Assembly (NCBI RefSeq): GCF_003990355.1 | Contig: NZ_CP034670.1 | Location: forward strand, 2,108,001 to 2,172,000 | Length of the DNA stretch: 64,000 nt | From: Eikenella corrodens | Lineage (GTDB): Bacteria > Pseudomonadota > Gammaproteobacteria > Burkholderiales > Neisseriaceae | Direction: 5' to 3' | Shown here: in pieces, positions 42,732-50,467 of the stretch | How positions within the stretch are numbered: position 1 is the stretch's first letter | How the letters are laid out: the number at the start of each line of letters is the position of its first letter | Position numbers and translations under genes: made by a program | The notes under the pieces: model-generated | What the model saw: only the letters and a program-made list of their open reading frames with translations | Database searches by the model: none | Told to the model about the DNA's origin: nothing

Positions 42732-42824
42732 GGGTGGGCTTTCTTGGAACGATTTCGTTGGAATGATGGTTTTCAGGTAGCCTGCTGGGGGCTACCTGAA
42801 AAAAGAGGATTCAAACTGCCGATA

Positions 42825-43094
42825 TTAATGGCTGCTTGGCGCTTCTGGCACGCTGTCGCCGCTCCAAGTGGTGCGCGGCACGCTATGCTGGTGTTGTTCG
42901 CGGGTAACAGGCACGGGCACGGGGCGGTATTCGTTGTAGCGTTGGTCGCGGGCGAAAGTGCCGTCTTGGTATACCACGGGCGTGCCCGGGGCATAACGCT
43001 GGCGCAGGCCGGTTTTGCCTTGTTGGTCTTGGTAGGTTTCCCAGGTGCAGGCGGAAAGGGCGATGAGGGCGAGTAGTAGAACGGCGGGGCGCAT
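42825..43094 (-). CDS. Small lipoprotein
   Basis: An 89-aa protein with a signal peptide and lipobox ALSAC (Cys near residue 15), then a short, Tyr/Pro/Arg-rich polar domain (QRYAPGTPVVYQDGTF, RPVPVPVTREQ). It is exported and lipidated, but I know no function. It sits upstream of glmU on the same strand, separated by a DUS hairpin. Confidence 0.8.
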   Translation of the reverse strand: MRPAVLLLALIALSACTWETYQDQQGKTGLRQRYAPGTPVVYQDGTFARDQRYNEYRPVPVPVTREQHQHSVPRTTWSGDSVPEAPSSH

Positions 43095-43360
43095 GACTTT
43101 ATCCTTTTTCTAGTTGTGAGACAGGTGTTGCTTTTGCTGCCAATTATAACGCGAACGGCCGGGGCTGGCTGTTGGTTTTTAGGCCGACGGCACGCCGGGC
43201 GATGCCGACACGCTGTTCTCAGCTAGCTTGTGGTCGGATTTAAGGCTACCTGAAAATTGCCGACTAATCTTTTTCAGCATCAAACCGCCCCTCCCAGGCC
43301 GCCCCTGCCCTCTTCCCGCCCAAGCAAACCCGGCTGCCGGATATTTTTTCCCGCCCTGCC

Positions 43361-43389
43361 CTTGAATTCGCCGACGCCAGCCTTATTTT
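43361..43389 (+). promoter_or_regulatory. Candidate heat-shock (sigma-32-like) promoter of groES
   Basis: CTTGAAT, 13 nt, then CCTTATTTT resembles the RpoH consensus CTTGAAA-N13-CCCCATTT. It lies ~95 nt before groES. No CIRCE/HrcA repeat is visible upstream. Confidence 0.4.
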
Positions 43390-43481
43390 CAAGCCCGCAC
43401 AAGTGGTGTGCCGCGCTTGGTGCGGCGCATTTCTGTTTACCCTTAATCGGGTAGGAACATTTTGATTTGGAGATTCGATTT

Positions 43482-43769
43482 ATGAAAATTCGTCCGTTAC
43501 ACGACCGTGTGGTTATCAAACGCCTGGAAGCCGAAGAAAAAACTGCTTCCGGCATTGTTTTGCCCGGCTCTGCCGCTGAGAAGCCCGATATGGGCGAAGT
43601 GGTGGCCGTGGGTGCCGGTAAGCTCACCAAAGGCGGCGAGCGCCGTAAGCTGGATGTGAAAGTGGGCGACCGCGTGATTTTCGGCAAATACAGCGGCCAA
43701 ACCGTAAAAGCCGACGGCGAAGAGCTGCTGGTGATGCGCGAAGAAGATATCTTCGGCATTGTGGAATAA
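43482..43769 (+). CDS. groES: Co-chaperonin GroES
   Basis: A 95-aa GroES: MKIRPLHDRVVIKRLE, the mobile loop ASGIVLPGSAAEKP near 22-36, and GDRVIFGKYSG near 62. It caps the GroEL chamber. The ATG at 43482 is preferred to the upstream in-frame one at 43467. It is separated from groEL by a glutathione S-transferase gene. Confidence 0.97.
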   Translation: MKIRPLHDRVVIKRLEAEEKTASGIVLPGSAAEKPDMGEVVAVGAGKLTKGGERRKLDVKVGDRVIFGKYSGQTVKADGEELLVMREEDIFGIVE

Positions 43770-43819
43770 GTTTCAGGTAGCCCGCACGCCTGTTTCGCAA
43801 TTCAATCAGGAAATCCGAC

Positions 43820-44452
43820 ATGGAAAAAATCACGCTTTATACCAATCCCAATTCGCGCGGCCGGGTTATCCGCTGGCTGCTGGAAGAATGCGGCGCGGAT
43901 TATGAAGTTATCCCCGTGTCTTACGGCGAAAACGGCACCAAATCCGCTGGTTTTCTCGCCGTCAACCCCATGGGCAAACTGCCTGCGGTGAAATATGGCG
44001 ATACGGTGATCACCGAAACCGCCGCGCTGGTGGTTTTTCTGGCGGAACTCTTCCCGGAGAAAAACCTGATTCCCGCCGTCGGCACCGCAGAACGCGGCGA
44101 GTTTTACCGCTGGCTGATGTTCGCCATGCACGCCGAATACGCCTTCATGGACAAATGGCACGGCATTCCCGAAACACCGGAACGCAAGCGCAGCATCGGC
44201 TACGGCAGCTTTGACGAAGTCGTCGCCACGCTGACTAAGTTTCTGCGCGGCAAAGAATACGCGCTGGGTAACCATTTCACCACTCTCGACCTGTATTTGA
44301 GCGGTCTGATTGCGTGGGGCATTATGCGGGCGCAAGTGCTGGATATGGATAGCGAATTGGGCGCGTTTATGAAGCGCCACGCGGCACGTCCCGCCTTTGT
44401 CAAAGCGCAGACGCTGGATGCGGAACTTGCGAAACAGATGGGCTTGGAATAA
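43820..44452 (+). CDS. Glutathione S-transferase family protein between groES and groEL
   Basis: A 210-aa GST: a thioredoxin-like N-terminal domain (ITLYTNPNSRGRVIRWLLEE, then NPMGKLPAV with the cis-Pro, and ETAALVVFL), then a helical C-terminal domain. DUS copies lie on both sides (43771 and 44468). Its position between groES and groEL is unusual and suggests insertion, possibly by transformation. It may be heat-induced by read-through. Confidence 0.88.
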   Translation: MEKITLYTNPNSRGRVIRWLLEECGADYEVIPVSYGENGTKSAGFLAVNPMGKLPAVKYGDTVITETAALVVFLAELFPEKNLIPAVGTAERGEFYRWLMFAMHAEYAFMDKWHGIPETPERKRSIGYGSFDEVVATLTKFLRGKEYALGNHFTTLDLYLSGLIAWGIMRAQVLDMDSELGAFMKRHAARPAFVKAQTLDAELAKQMGLE

Positions 44453-44529
44453 AGGCGGCCTGTATTTTTCAGGTAGCCTGCAAACACTGTTTTTGATTTT
44501 TAACACTTATTTTTAAAAGGAAACCGATT

Positions 44530-46173
44530 ATGGCAGCAAAAGATGTACAGTTTGGCAATGAAGTCCGCCAGAAGATGGTAAACGGCGTAAACGTTTTGTC
44601 TAACGCCGTGAAAGTAACCCTCGGCCCGAAAGGCCGCAATGTGGTAATCGACCGCGCTTTCGGCGGCCCGCACATCACCAAAGACGGTGTGACCGTGGCT
44701 AAGGAAATCGAACTGAAAGACAAGTTTGAAAACATGGGCGCGCAGATGGTGAAAGAAGTTGCCTCTAAAACCAACGACGTGGCAGGCGACGGTACCACCA
44801 CCGCCACCGTGTTGGCACAAGCCATCGTGGCCGAAGGCATGAAATACGTTACCGCCGGCATGAACCCGACCGACCTGAAACGCGGTATCGACAAAGCCGT
44901 TTCCGCTTTGGTAAAAGAGTTGCAGAATATTGCCAAACCCGTGCCGGAGAAATCCAAGGAAATCGCCCAAGTGGCTTCTATTTCCGCCAACTCCGACGAA
45001 TCCATCGGCAACATCATTGCCCAAGCCATGAACGAAGTGGGCAAAGAAGGCGTAATCACCGTGGAAGACGGCAAATCGCTGGAAAACGAAGTGGAAGTGG
45101 TAAAAGGTATGCAGTTCGACCGCGGCTACCTCTCCCCCTATTTCGTCAACAACCCGGAAAAACAACTGGCCGAACTGGACAGCCCGTTTGTATTGCTGTT
45201 TGACAAGAAAATCAGCAATATCCGCGACCTGCTGCCCGTGTTGGAGCAAGTAGCCAAAACCAGCCGCCCGCTGTTGATTATCGCTGAAGACGTGGAAGGC
45301 GAAGCCTTGGCCACTCTGGTGGTGAACAACATTCGCGGCATCCTGAAAACCGTGGCCGTGAAAGCCCCCGGCTTCGGCGACCGCCGCAAAGCCATGCTGC
45401 AAGACATCGCCATCCTCACCGGCGGCACCGTGATCGCCGAAGAAGTGGGCTTGTCTTTGGAAAAAGCCACGCTGGAAGATTTGGGTCAGGCCAAACGCAT
45501 TGAAGTGGGCAAAGAAAACACCACCATCATCGATGGTTTGGGCGACAAATCCGCTGTAGAAGCCCGCGTGGCCGAAATCCGTACCCAGATTGAAACTGCC
45601 ACCAGCGAGTACGACAAGGAAAAACTGCAAGAGCGTGTGGCCAAACTGGCCGGCGGCGTGGCCGTAATCAAAGTGGGCGCAGCCACCGAAGTGGAAATGA
45701 AAGAGAAAAAAGACCGCGTGGACGACGCGCTGCATGCCACCCGTGCCGCCGTGGAAGAAGGCGTGGTGGCCGGCGGCGGCGTGGCTCTGCTGCGTGCCCG
45801 TGCGGCGTTGAAATCGGTGGAAACCGCCAATGCCGACCAAGAAGCCGGCGTAAAAATCGTATTGCGTGCGGTTGAGTCTCCGCTGCGCCAGATCGTGGCC
45901 AACGCCGGCGGCGAGCCGAGCGTGGTGGTGAACAAAGTGCTGGAAGGTAACGGCAACTTCGGCTACAACGCCGGCAACGACAGCTACGGCGATATGCTGG
46001 AAATGGGTGTAATCGATCCGGCCAAAGTTACCCGCTTCGCATTGCAAAATGCTGCCTCTATCGCCGGCCTGATGCTGACCACCGAATGCATGGTAGCCGA
46101 CATTCCGGAAGACAACCCTGCCGCTCCCGATATGGGCGGAATGGGAGGCATGGGCGGAATGGGCATGATGTAA
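44530..46173 (+). CDS. groEL: Chaperonin GroEL
   Basis: A 547-aa GroEL with all core features: LGPKGRNVVIDR near 31, DVAGDGTTTATVLAQAIV near 83, AAVEEGVVAGGGVALLRA near 403, and a Gly-Met tail (GGMGGMGGMGMM). It forms the 14-mer folding chamber. A strong intrinsic terminator follows. Confidence 0.98.
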   Translation: MAAKDVQFGNEVRQKMVNGVNVLSNAVKVTLGPKGRNVVIDRAFGGPHITKDGVTVAKEIELKDKFENMGAQMVKEVASKTNDVAGDGTTTATVLAQAIVAEGMKYVTAGMNPTDLKRGIDKAVSALVKELQNIAKPVPEKSKEIAQVASISANSDESIGNIIAQAMNEVGKEGVITVEDGKSLENEVEVVKGMQFDRGYLSPYFVNNPEKQLAELDSPFVLLFDKKISNIRDLLPVLEQVAKTSRPLLIIAEDVEGEALATLVVNNIRGILKTVAVKAPGFGDRRKAMLQDIAILTGGTVIAEEVGLSLEKATLEDLGQAKRIEVGKENTTIIDGLGDKSAVEARVAEIRTQIETATSEYDKEKLQERVAKLAGGVAVIKVGAATEVEMKEKKDRVDDALHATRAAVEEGVVAGGGVALLRARAALKSVETANADQEAGVKIVLRAVESPLRQIVANAGGEPSVVVNKVLEGNGNFGYNAGNDSYGDMLEMGVIDPAKVTRFALQNAASIAGLMLTTECMVADIPEDNPAAPDMGGMGGMGGMGMM

Positions 46174-46190
46174 TCATCCCAACGCCATGC

Positions 46191-46220
46191 AAAAGCACCC
46201 TCGAGCGAGGGTGCTTTTTC
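46191..46220 (+). terminator. Intrinsic terminator of groEL
   Basis: AAAGCACCCTCG and CGAGGGTGCTTT form a perfect 12-bp stem with a 2-nt loop followed by T residues. It is one of few terminators here not built from DUS; a DUS hairpin follows at 46243-46295. Confidence 0.92.
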
Positions 46221-46487
46221 TTGCCTGCCGTTTGTCGTTTAAAGGCTACCTGAAATTTTAGCTTCGCAGAAACTTTACAGCGTTTTCAGGTAGCCTCGTC
46301 TCATCACCAATCGCCACATCTCCATAAATAAATATTCATATATAACAATAAATAACAATCAAAATAGAAATTTATCATGCCAAATCTAATCCAATATCAA
46401 ACTTTGGCACGCTTTATGCTTATCTACTATCGAAATTTCTTTTTCTAACTATCCAACATCCCAACAATTATTAGGAAACCCAATACA

Positions 46488-47030
46488 ATGACTACAGCAG
46501 TGAGAAAATTATCCCGTAACAACAAATCCCGCAGCAAACGCAGCGGCAATAGTAGCGGCGGCGCATTGCGCGCAATCGGCCTGTTGCTGGTTCTGATTCT
46601 GGTGGGCGGTGGTGTTTATGCCTATATGAACCCGGAAATCATCGAGCAGGCAAAAGCCATGGTCGGCTTGGCTGAACCGGCTGATGAAGGCAACATGGGC
46701 AGTGGTGCGGCCGCCCAACAGGCTCCCGCCGCCCCCACCATCACCGATCCTAAAGCCGTTGAAGCGCTGAATATGGCGAAGGTATGGGTGGAAACCCGCT
46801 TGGCCAAAGGCACCCGCTTGAATGAAATCAACGAAGCAATCGACGTGCCCGCCAGCCAGAAGGAATTCTGGCAGAGCATTACCCTCAGCCAAGGCGCGAT
46901 TACCGCTATTCCGGCCGGCAGCACTGCCGAGCGTGCAGTTCTGCTGCTGCCGATGCAATCGCAAGGCCAGCTGATTTGGGCTTGTGCCGGCGACATCCCG
47001 CAGGCTATCGAAAGCATCTGCGCCCAGTAA
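46488..47030 (+). CDS. Membrane-anchored hypothetical protein
   Basis: A 180-aa protein with a basic N-terminus (KLSRNNKSRSKRSG), one membrane segment near residues 28-47 (AIGLLLVLILVGGGVYAYM), a Pro/Ala linker and a ~110-aa domain with two Cys near the C-terminus (WACAGDIPQAIESICAQ), probably disulfide-bonded in the periplasm. The layout resembles a pilin-like or assembly-associated protein. I cannot assign a family. Confidence 0.65.
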   Translation: MTTAVRKLSRNNKSRSKRSGNSSGGALRAIGLLLVLILVGGGVYAYMNPEIIEQAKAMVGLAEPADEGNMGSGAAAQQAPAAPTITDPKAVEALNMAKVWVETRLAKGTRLNEINEAIDVPASQKEFWQSITLSQGAITAIPAGSTAERAVLLLPMQSQGQLIWACAGDIPQAIESICAQ

Positions 47031-47105
47031 AAGTTACTCTCTAGCTGTTCTTTTAGGCTGCTTGATTTTTCAGGTAGCCTGCTTTTTTCCTGTGGCTAAA
47101 AGGCT

Positions 47106-47201
47106 TAGTGGATTCCACTTCAATCAGCACTAGGTGACGAGCCGCAAAGAGTATGCTGCGGCATGTGACAAACACCATACTGGTTTAAATCGAATCCACT
47201 A
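47106..47201. repeat. Correia-like miniature element, TAGTGGATTC variant
   Basis: A 96-bp element with perfect 10-bp inverted ends TAGTGGATTC/GAATCCACTA. The inside (GACGAGCCGCAAAGAGTA) is related to the Correia core. Confidence 0.65.
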
Positions 47202-47218
47202 CCCTTTCCATACCAAGC

Positions 47219-47256
47219 AAAAGGCTACCTGAAATATTTTTCAGGTAGCCTTTTTT
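47219..47256. terminator. DUS-pair terminator between convergent genes
   Basis: AAAAGGCTACCTGAAA and TTTCAGGTAGCCTTTTTT flank a tiny loop. It serves the 46488 gene and convergent ispH. Confidence 0.85.
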
Positions 47257-47286
47257 GCATATCAGTTGCTTCAAATCTGCCCCTGC

Positions 47287-48219
47287 TCATCCACGCAGCT
47301 CTTTGGGCAGCACAAACACAATGCTCTCTTCTTCCCCTTCGCCTTCCCGCACCGTCTCAAAGCCCCAGCCGTGCACAGTGTCCACCACCTCTTGTACCAG
47401 TACTTCCGGCGCGGAGGCTCCGGCCGTAATCCCCACCCGCTCTTTGCCGGCAAACCATTCTTTTTTCAGGTAGCCTGCATTGTCCACCATATAAGCATCC
47501 ACGCCATGTTGTGCGGCCACTTCGCGCAAACGGTTGCTATTAGAAGAATTGGGCGAGCCCACCACCACCACTACATCACTGGCCGCCGCCAGCTGCTTCA
47601 CTGCTTCTTGGCGGTTGGTGGTGGCATAGCAGATGTCTTCCTTGTGCGGGCTGCGGATATTGGGGAAACGCGCCCGCAGCGCATCGATGATTTCCTTAGT
47701 TTCGTCAATCGACAACGTGGTTTGGCTCACGTGCGCGAGTTTATCGGGATTGCGCACTTCCAAATCGGCCACATCCGCCGCCGTTTCCACCAAAAGCATA
47801 CTGCCCGGCGGCAGCTGCCCCATAGTGCCTTCCACTTCCGGATGGCCGGCATGACCAATCATGATGATTTGGTAGCCATGCTCATCCAAACGCGCCACTT
47901 CGCGGTGCACCTTGGTAACCAGTGGGCAAGTAGCATCAAACACGCGGAAACCGCGCTCCGCCGCTTCCTCCTGCACCGCCTTGGATACGCCGTGCGCCGA
48001 GTAAATCAGCGTAGCGCCAGGCGGCACATCTGCCAATTCTTCGATAAAAACCGCTCCTTTGGCGCGCAAATTGTCCACCACGAATTTATTGTGCACCACT
48101 TCGTGCCGCACATAAATCGGCGCGCCAAACAGCTCCAATGCCCGTTCCACAATATTGATGGCGCGGTCCACCCCCGCGCAAAAGCCGCGCGGATTGGCCA
48201 GCATAATGGTTTTCGCCAT
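47287..48219 (-). CDS. ispH: 4-hydroxy-3-methylbut-2-enyl diphosphate reductase IspH
   Basis: A 310-aa [4Fe-4S] enzyme for the last step of the non-mevalonate isoprenoid pathway. The three cluster Cys are visible in NPRGFCAGVDRAI near 12, DATCPLVTKVH near 96 and GITAGASAPE (its Cys lies earlier in the DICYATTNRQEA region). His motifs EVVHNKFVV and GHAGHPEV are also present. The ATG at 48219 (MAKTIML) has GAGGAAAAAA upstream and is preferred to 48267. It follows lspA. Confidence 0.95.
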   Translation of the reverse strand: MAKTIMLANPRGFCAGVDRAINIVERALELFGAPIYVRHEVVHNKFVVDNLRAKGAVFIEELADVPPGATLIYSAHGVSKAVQEEAAERGFRVFDATCPLVTKVHREVARLDEHGYQIIMIGHAGHPEVEGTMGQLPPGSMLLVETAADVADLEVRNPDKLAHVSQTTLSIDETKEIIDALRARFPNIRSPHKEDICYATTNRQEAVKQLAAASDVVVVVGSPNSSNSNRLREVAAQHGVDAYMVDNAGYLKKEWFAGKERVGITAGASAPEVLVQEVVDTVHGWGFETVREGEGEEESIVFVLPKELRG

Positions 48220-48269
48220 ATTTTTTCCTCTGAGTGTGGTTGGTTTGGCTATCACTGAAGCTGACACTT

Positions 48270-48773
48270 TCAGGTAGCCTGATTACGCTTGCCCTGACGG
48301 AAACCGTCAATTACGAACAATGCTGCGCCAATGCAGATAAAACTGTCGGCCACATTAAATGCCGGATAGTAGTGATTATTCCAATAAAACAACAAGAAAT
48401 CAATGACATGGCCGTAGTTGATACGGTCGATAACATTGCCGATGGCGCCGCCGATAATCATCGCCGCCGCCACATCGCCCAACCGGCCGAATTTCCCCGA
48501 ACGGATACCCGATGCCAAATACAGCGTCACCACCGCCGCCAAACCGGCAAACAGGTATTTCTGCCAGCCAGAAGCACCGGCCAAGAAACTAAACGCCGCA
48601 CCGGGGTTGTACACATGAGTCAAATCGAAAAAACCCTCGATCACCGGCTCGCGCCAGTTGTACATAATATGATCCACCACCCACAGCTTGCTCCACTGAT
48701 CCAACACCACCACCAAAGCCGCCAACAAAGCATACGGCCACAACCGGAACCACGAAACTTCCTTCATATTCAT
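48270..48773 (-). CDS. lspA: Signal peptidase II LspA
   Basis: A 167-aa, four-membrane-segment aspartic protease that cleaves lipoprotein signal peptides. Motifs: VVLDQWSKLWV near 24, VYNPGAAFSFLAG near 56, and the catalytic Asp pair in IGNVIDRINYGHVIDFL near 113 and FNVADSFICIG near 139. Of three close start codons I chose 48773 (MNMKEVSW). It forms the usual lspA-ispH operon. Confidence 0.95.
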   Translation of the reverse strand: MNMKEVSWFRLWPYALLAALVVVLDQWSKLWVVDHIMYNWREPVIEGFFDLTHVYNPGAAFSFLAGASGWQKYLFAGLAAVVTLYLASGIRSGKFGRLGDVAAAMIIGGAIGNVIDRINYGHVIDFLLFYWNNHYYPAFNVADSFICIGAALFVIDGFRQGKRNQAT

Positions 48774-48871
48774 CATTACCCAACAGATAAAAAAGTGGCC
48801 GCATTTTACTATAAAGCGCCAGCAGACAGCCAAACTTATGGCATAAGCCCTACCATGCAAACCAAATTAGC

Positions 48872-48945
48872 TTTTAATACAAGGTAGCGAGCCGCAGACA
48901 ATACGGCGGTACGGCAAGTCAAAGTAACGCTGTAGCGAAAATGAA
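48872..48945. repeat. Decayed Correia-like fragment
   Basis: GCGAGCCGCAGACAATAC and GGTACGGCAAG match the core of the complete element at 49941-50044, but the inverted ends are not preserved. Confidence 0.4.
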
Positions 48946-49063
48946 TTGGGGTTGCAATGCACCACTATCAGGCTACCTGAAACCACAATTGCAACATCGC
49001 TCCCCGCCCTGCCCTATTTACATAAAAACCTATTGCCATCCCAACTGGTTTCCATTACCATAT

Positions 49064-49085
49064 ATCAATAATACTGATTATCAAT
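49064..49085. promoter_or_regulatory. Candidate Fur box upstream of bfd
   Basis: AATAATACTGATTATCAAT, an AT-rich imperfect palindrome with GATAAT-type hexamers, lies ~30 nt before bfd, a gene commonly under iron control. Confidence 0.45.
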
Positions 49086-49113
49086 AGAACCACTATTTTC
49101 AAGGGGCACACCC

Positions 49114-49314
49114 ATGTTCGTCTGCGTTTGCAATGCCATTTCCGACCGTCAAATCAAAGAAACCGTTGCCGCCGGAGCCACCAGCCTTACCGATCTGCAA
49201 AACGCCTTGGGCGTGGCCACCTGCTGCGGCTGCTGCGCCGATTTGGCCGTTTCCTACCTAGGCGACCACAGCGACAACCATCAGGCTGCCGCCGGCAAAA
49301 ACAGCCTGCAATAG
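49114..49314 (+). CDS. bfd: Bacterioferritin-associated ferredoxin Bfd
   Basis: A 66-aa protein with the Bfd [2Fe-2S] ligands CVC near residue 4 and CCGCC near 38. It has the family start MFVCVCNAISDRQI. Bfd delivers electrons to bacterioferritin to release stored iron. A candidate Fur box upstream fits induction when iron is scarce. Confidence 0.93.
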   Translation: MFVCVCNAISDRQIKETVAAGATSLTDLQNALGVATCCGCCADLAVSYLGDHSDNHQAAAGKNSLQ

Positions 49315-49415
49315 CCGCGTTGCCGTCGCCACCCACCTAACCCTGCCCACACATTGACACTGCTGCCGTATTACGGCAGCATTTTGCTTTTCAGGTAGCC
49401 TCAACAATACACATC

Positions 49416-49919
49416 ATGGACTTATTCAACACCCGCTCCGTTACCTTCGAGCAACCCACCGCCATGCTGCGCGCCTGCCATGGCAAAGTAAAACGCTTCT
49501 GCAGCCAGCTGCACGCCCTGCCCGACTATCTGCAACAGCACGGCTACAACACCATAGCTGAGCAAGCCGTTACCCAAATCCGTCACTATTTCAACGTAGC
49601 CGCCCCGCTGCACCACCAAGACGAAGAAGAAGATTTCTTTCCCCTGCTGCTGCAATACGCCCCCGAAGCCAAAGCGCTGATCCAAGAGTTGGAAAGCGAA
49701 CACCAATCCCTGCACAGCAACTGGGATTTGCTCAACCGACACCTGGCATCCCTCGCCGACGGCACGCCGCTCAACTCCGAGCTCATCACCCGCTTCACTG
49801 CCGGCTACGACTTCCACATTCCGCGCGAAGAGCAGCTGTTCAACCTAGGCGACCAAAAAATTCCCGAGGCCGAACTGCACATCATCGGCAAACGCATGGC
49901 CGCCAGGCGGCAAGGGTAA
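49416..49919 (+). CDS. Hemerythrin-domain protein
   Basis: A 167-aa, four-helix protein. Hemerythrin-like metal ligands are visible: ACHGKVKRFC near 20, LHHQDEEEDFFPLL near 66, ESEHQSLH near 89 and FHIPREEQLF near 132. It probably binds a di-iron centre and could sense or carry oxygen or handle nitric oxide and iron release. It lies 100 nt after bfd. Confidence 0.85.
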   Translation: MDLFNTRSVTFEQPTAMLRACHGKVKRFCSQLHALPDYLQQHGYNTIAEQAVTQIRHYFNVAAPLHHQDEEEDFFPLLLQYAPEAKALIQELESEHQSLHSNWDLLNRHLASLADGTPLNSELITRFTAGYDFHIPREEQLFNLGDQKIPEAELHIIGKRMAARRQG

Positions 49920-49940
49920 AGGCTGAGTACTGTTCCGCAA

Positions 49941-50044
49941 TATAGTGGATTAACAAAAATCAGGGCAAGGCGGCGAGCCGCAGACAGTACACACGTTACG
50001 GCAAGGCGAGCCAACGCCGTACCGGTTTTTGTTAATTCACTATA
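49941..50044. repeat. Correia repeat enclosed element
   Basis: 104 bp with 19-bp inverted ends (TATAGTGGATTAACAAAAA, one mismatch) and the typical inside AAGGCGGCGAGCCGCAGACAG. It is the classic Neisseria Correia element with TA at the ends. Confidence 0.9.
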
Positions 50045-50196
50045 AAAAAGCTACCTGAAAATCGGCTTCGCAGACATGTGCAAAGCCTACTTTCAGGTAG
50101 CCTTTCTGGTATTCAAAGCGGCTTCTGCATACCTCGTTGGTTTGCATCACCCACACTTTACCGAAAGCTTTATCTCTATACTTTAATAGCACAACC

Positions 50197-50249
50197 AAAA
50201 GGCTACCTGAAAGTTTAGCGTTGCAGCTCACGCTTTCAGGTAGCCTTTA
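50197..50249. terminator. DUS-pair terminator downstream of the ftsH operon
   Basis: AAAAGGCTACCTGAAAG and CTTTCAGGTAGCCTTT with a 20-nt loop that is itself partly complementary. It lies just beyond the stop of the small Cys-tail gene. A second, weaker DUS hairpin lies at 50048-50106. Confidence 0.8.
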
Positions 50250-50268
50250 TTGAAAGAACCAACCGAAT

Positions 50269-50418
50269 TTAGCCGCCGCAAACGCCGCAGCAGCCGCTTT
50301 CGGTGGTTTCGCCGTTGTTGCTATCGGCATTGTTGAGCACCTTCAGCTCGATATCTTCCTGTACTTGCGGTGCATTGTTATCGGCAGCTTCCGGCTGGAG
50401 GTTTTCATTTTGGCTCAT
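50269..50418 (-). CDS. Small acidic protein with C-terminal CCGVCGG
   Basis: A 49-aa protein begins MSQNENLQPEAADNN behind GAAAGGAAAA and ends in ESGCCGVCGG. It is polar and acidic throughout, except for the Cys/Gly tail, which could bind a metal or cluster or be modified. It lies 49 nt after ftsH and before a terminator, so it is co-transcribed. I know of no assigned function. Confidence 0.65.
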   Translation of the reverse strand: MSQNENLQPEAADNNAPQVQEDIELKVLNNADSNNGETTESGCCGVCGG

Positions 50419-50467
50419 CGTTTTTCCTTTCATCGGATATGTGGGTGGGGAAATATATACCGTGATT

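Noticed and set aside
43100..43480. CIRCE/HrcA operator before groES
   Set aside because: No TTAGCACTC-N9-GAGTGCTAA is present; only a sigma-32-like promoter is plausible.
44500..46047. A 515-codon open frame antisense to groEL
   Set aside because: It is a mirror frame of GroEL codon usage (His/Phe/Gly-rich, no domain, no ribosome site).
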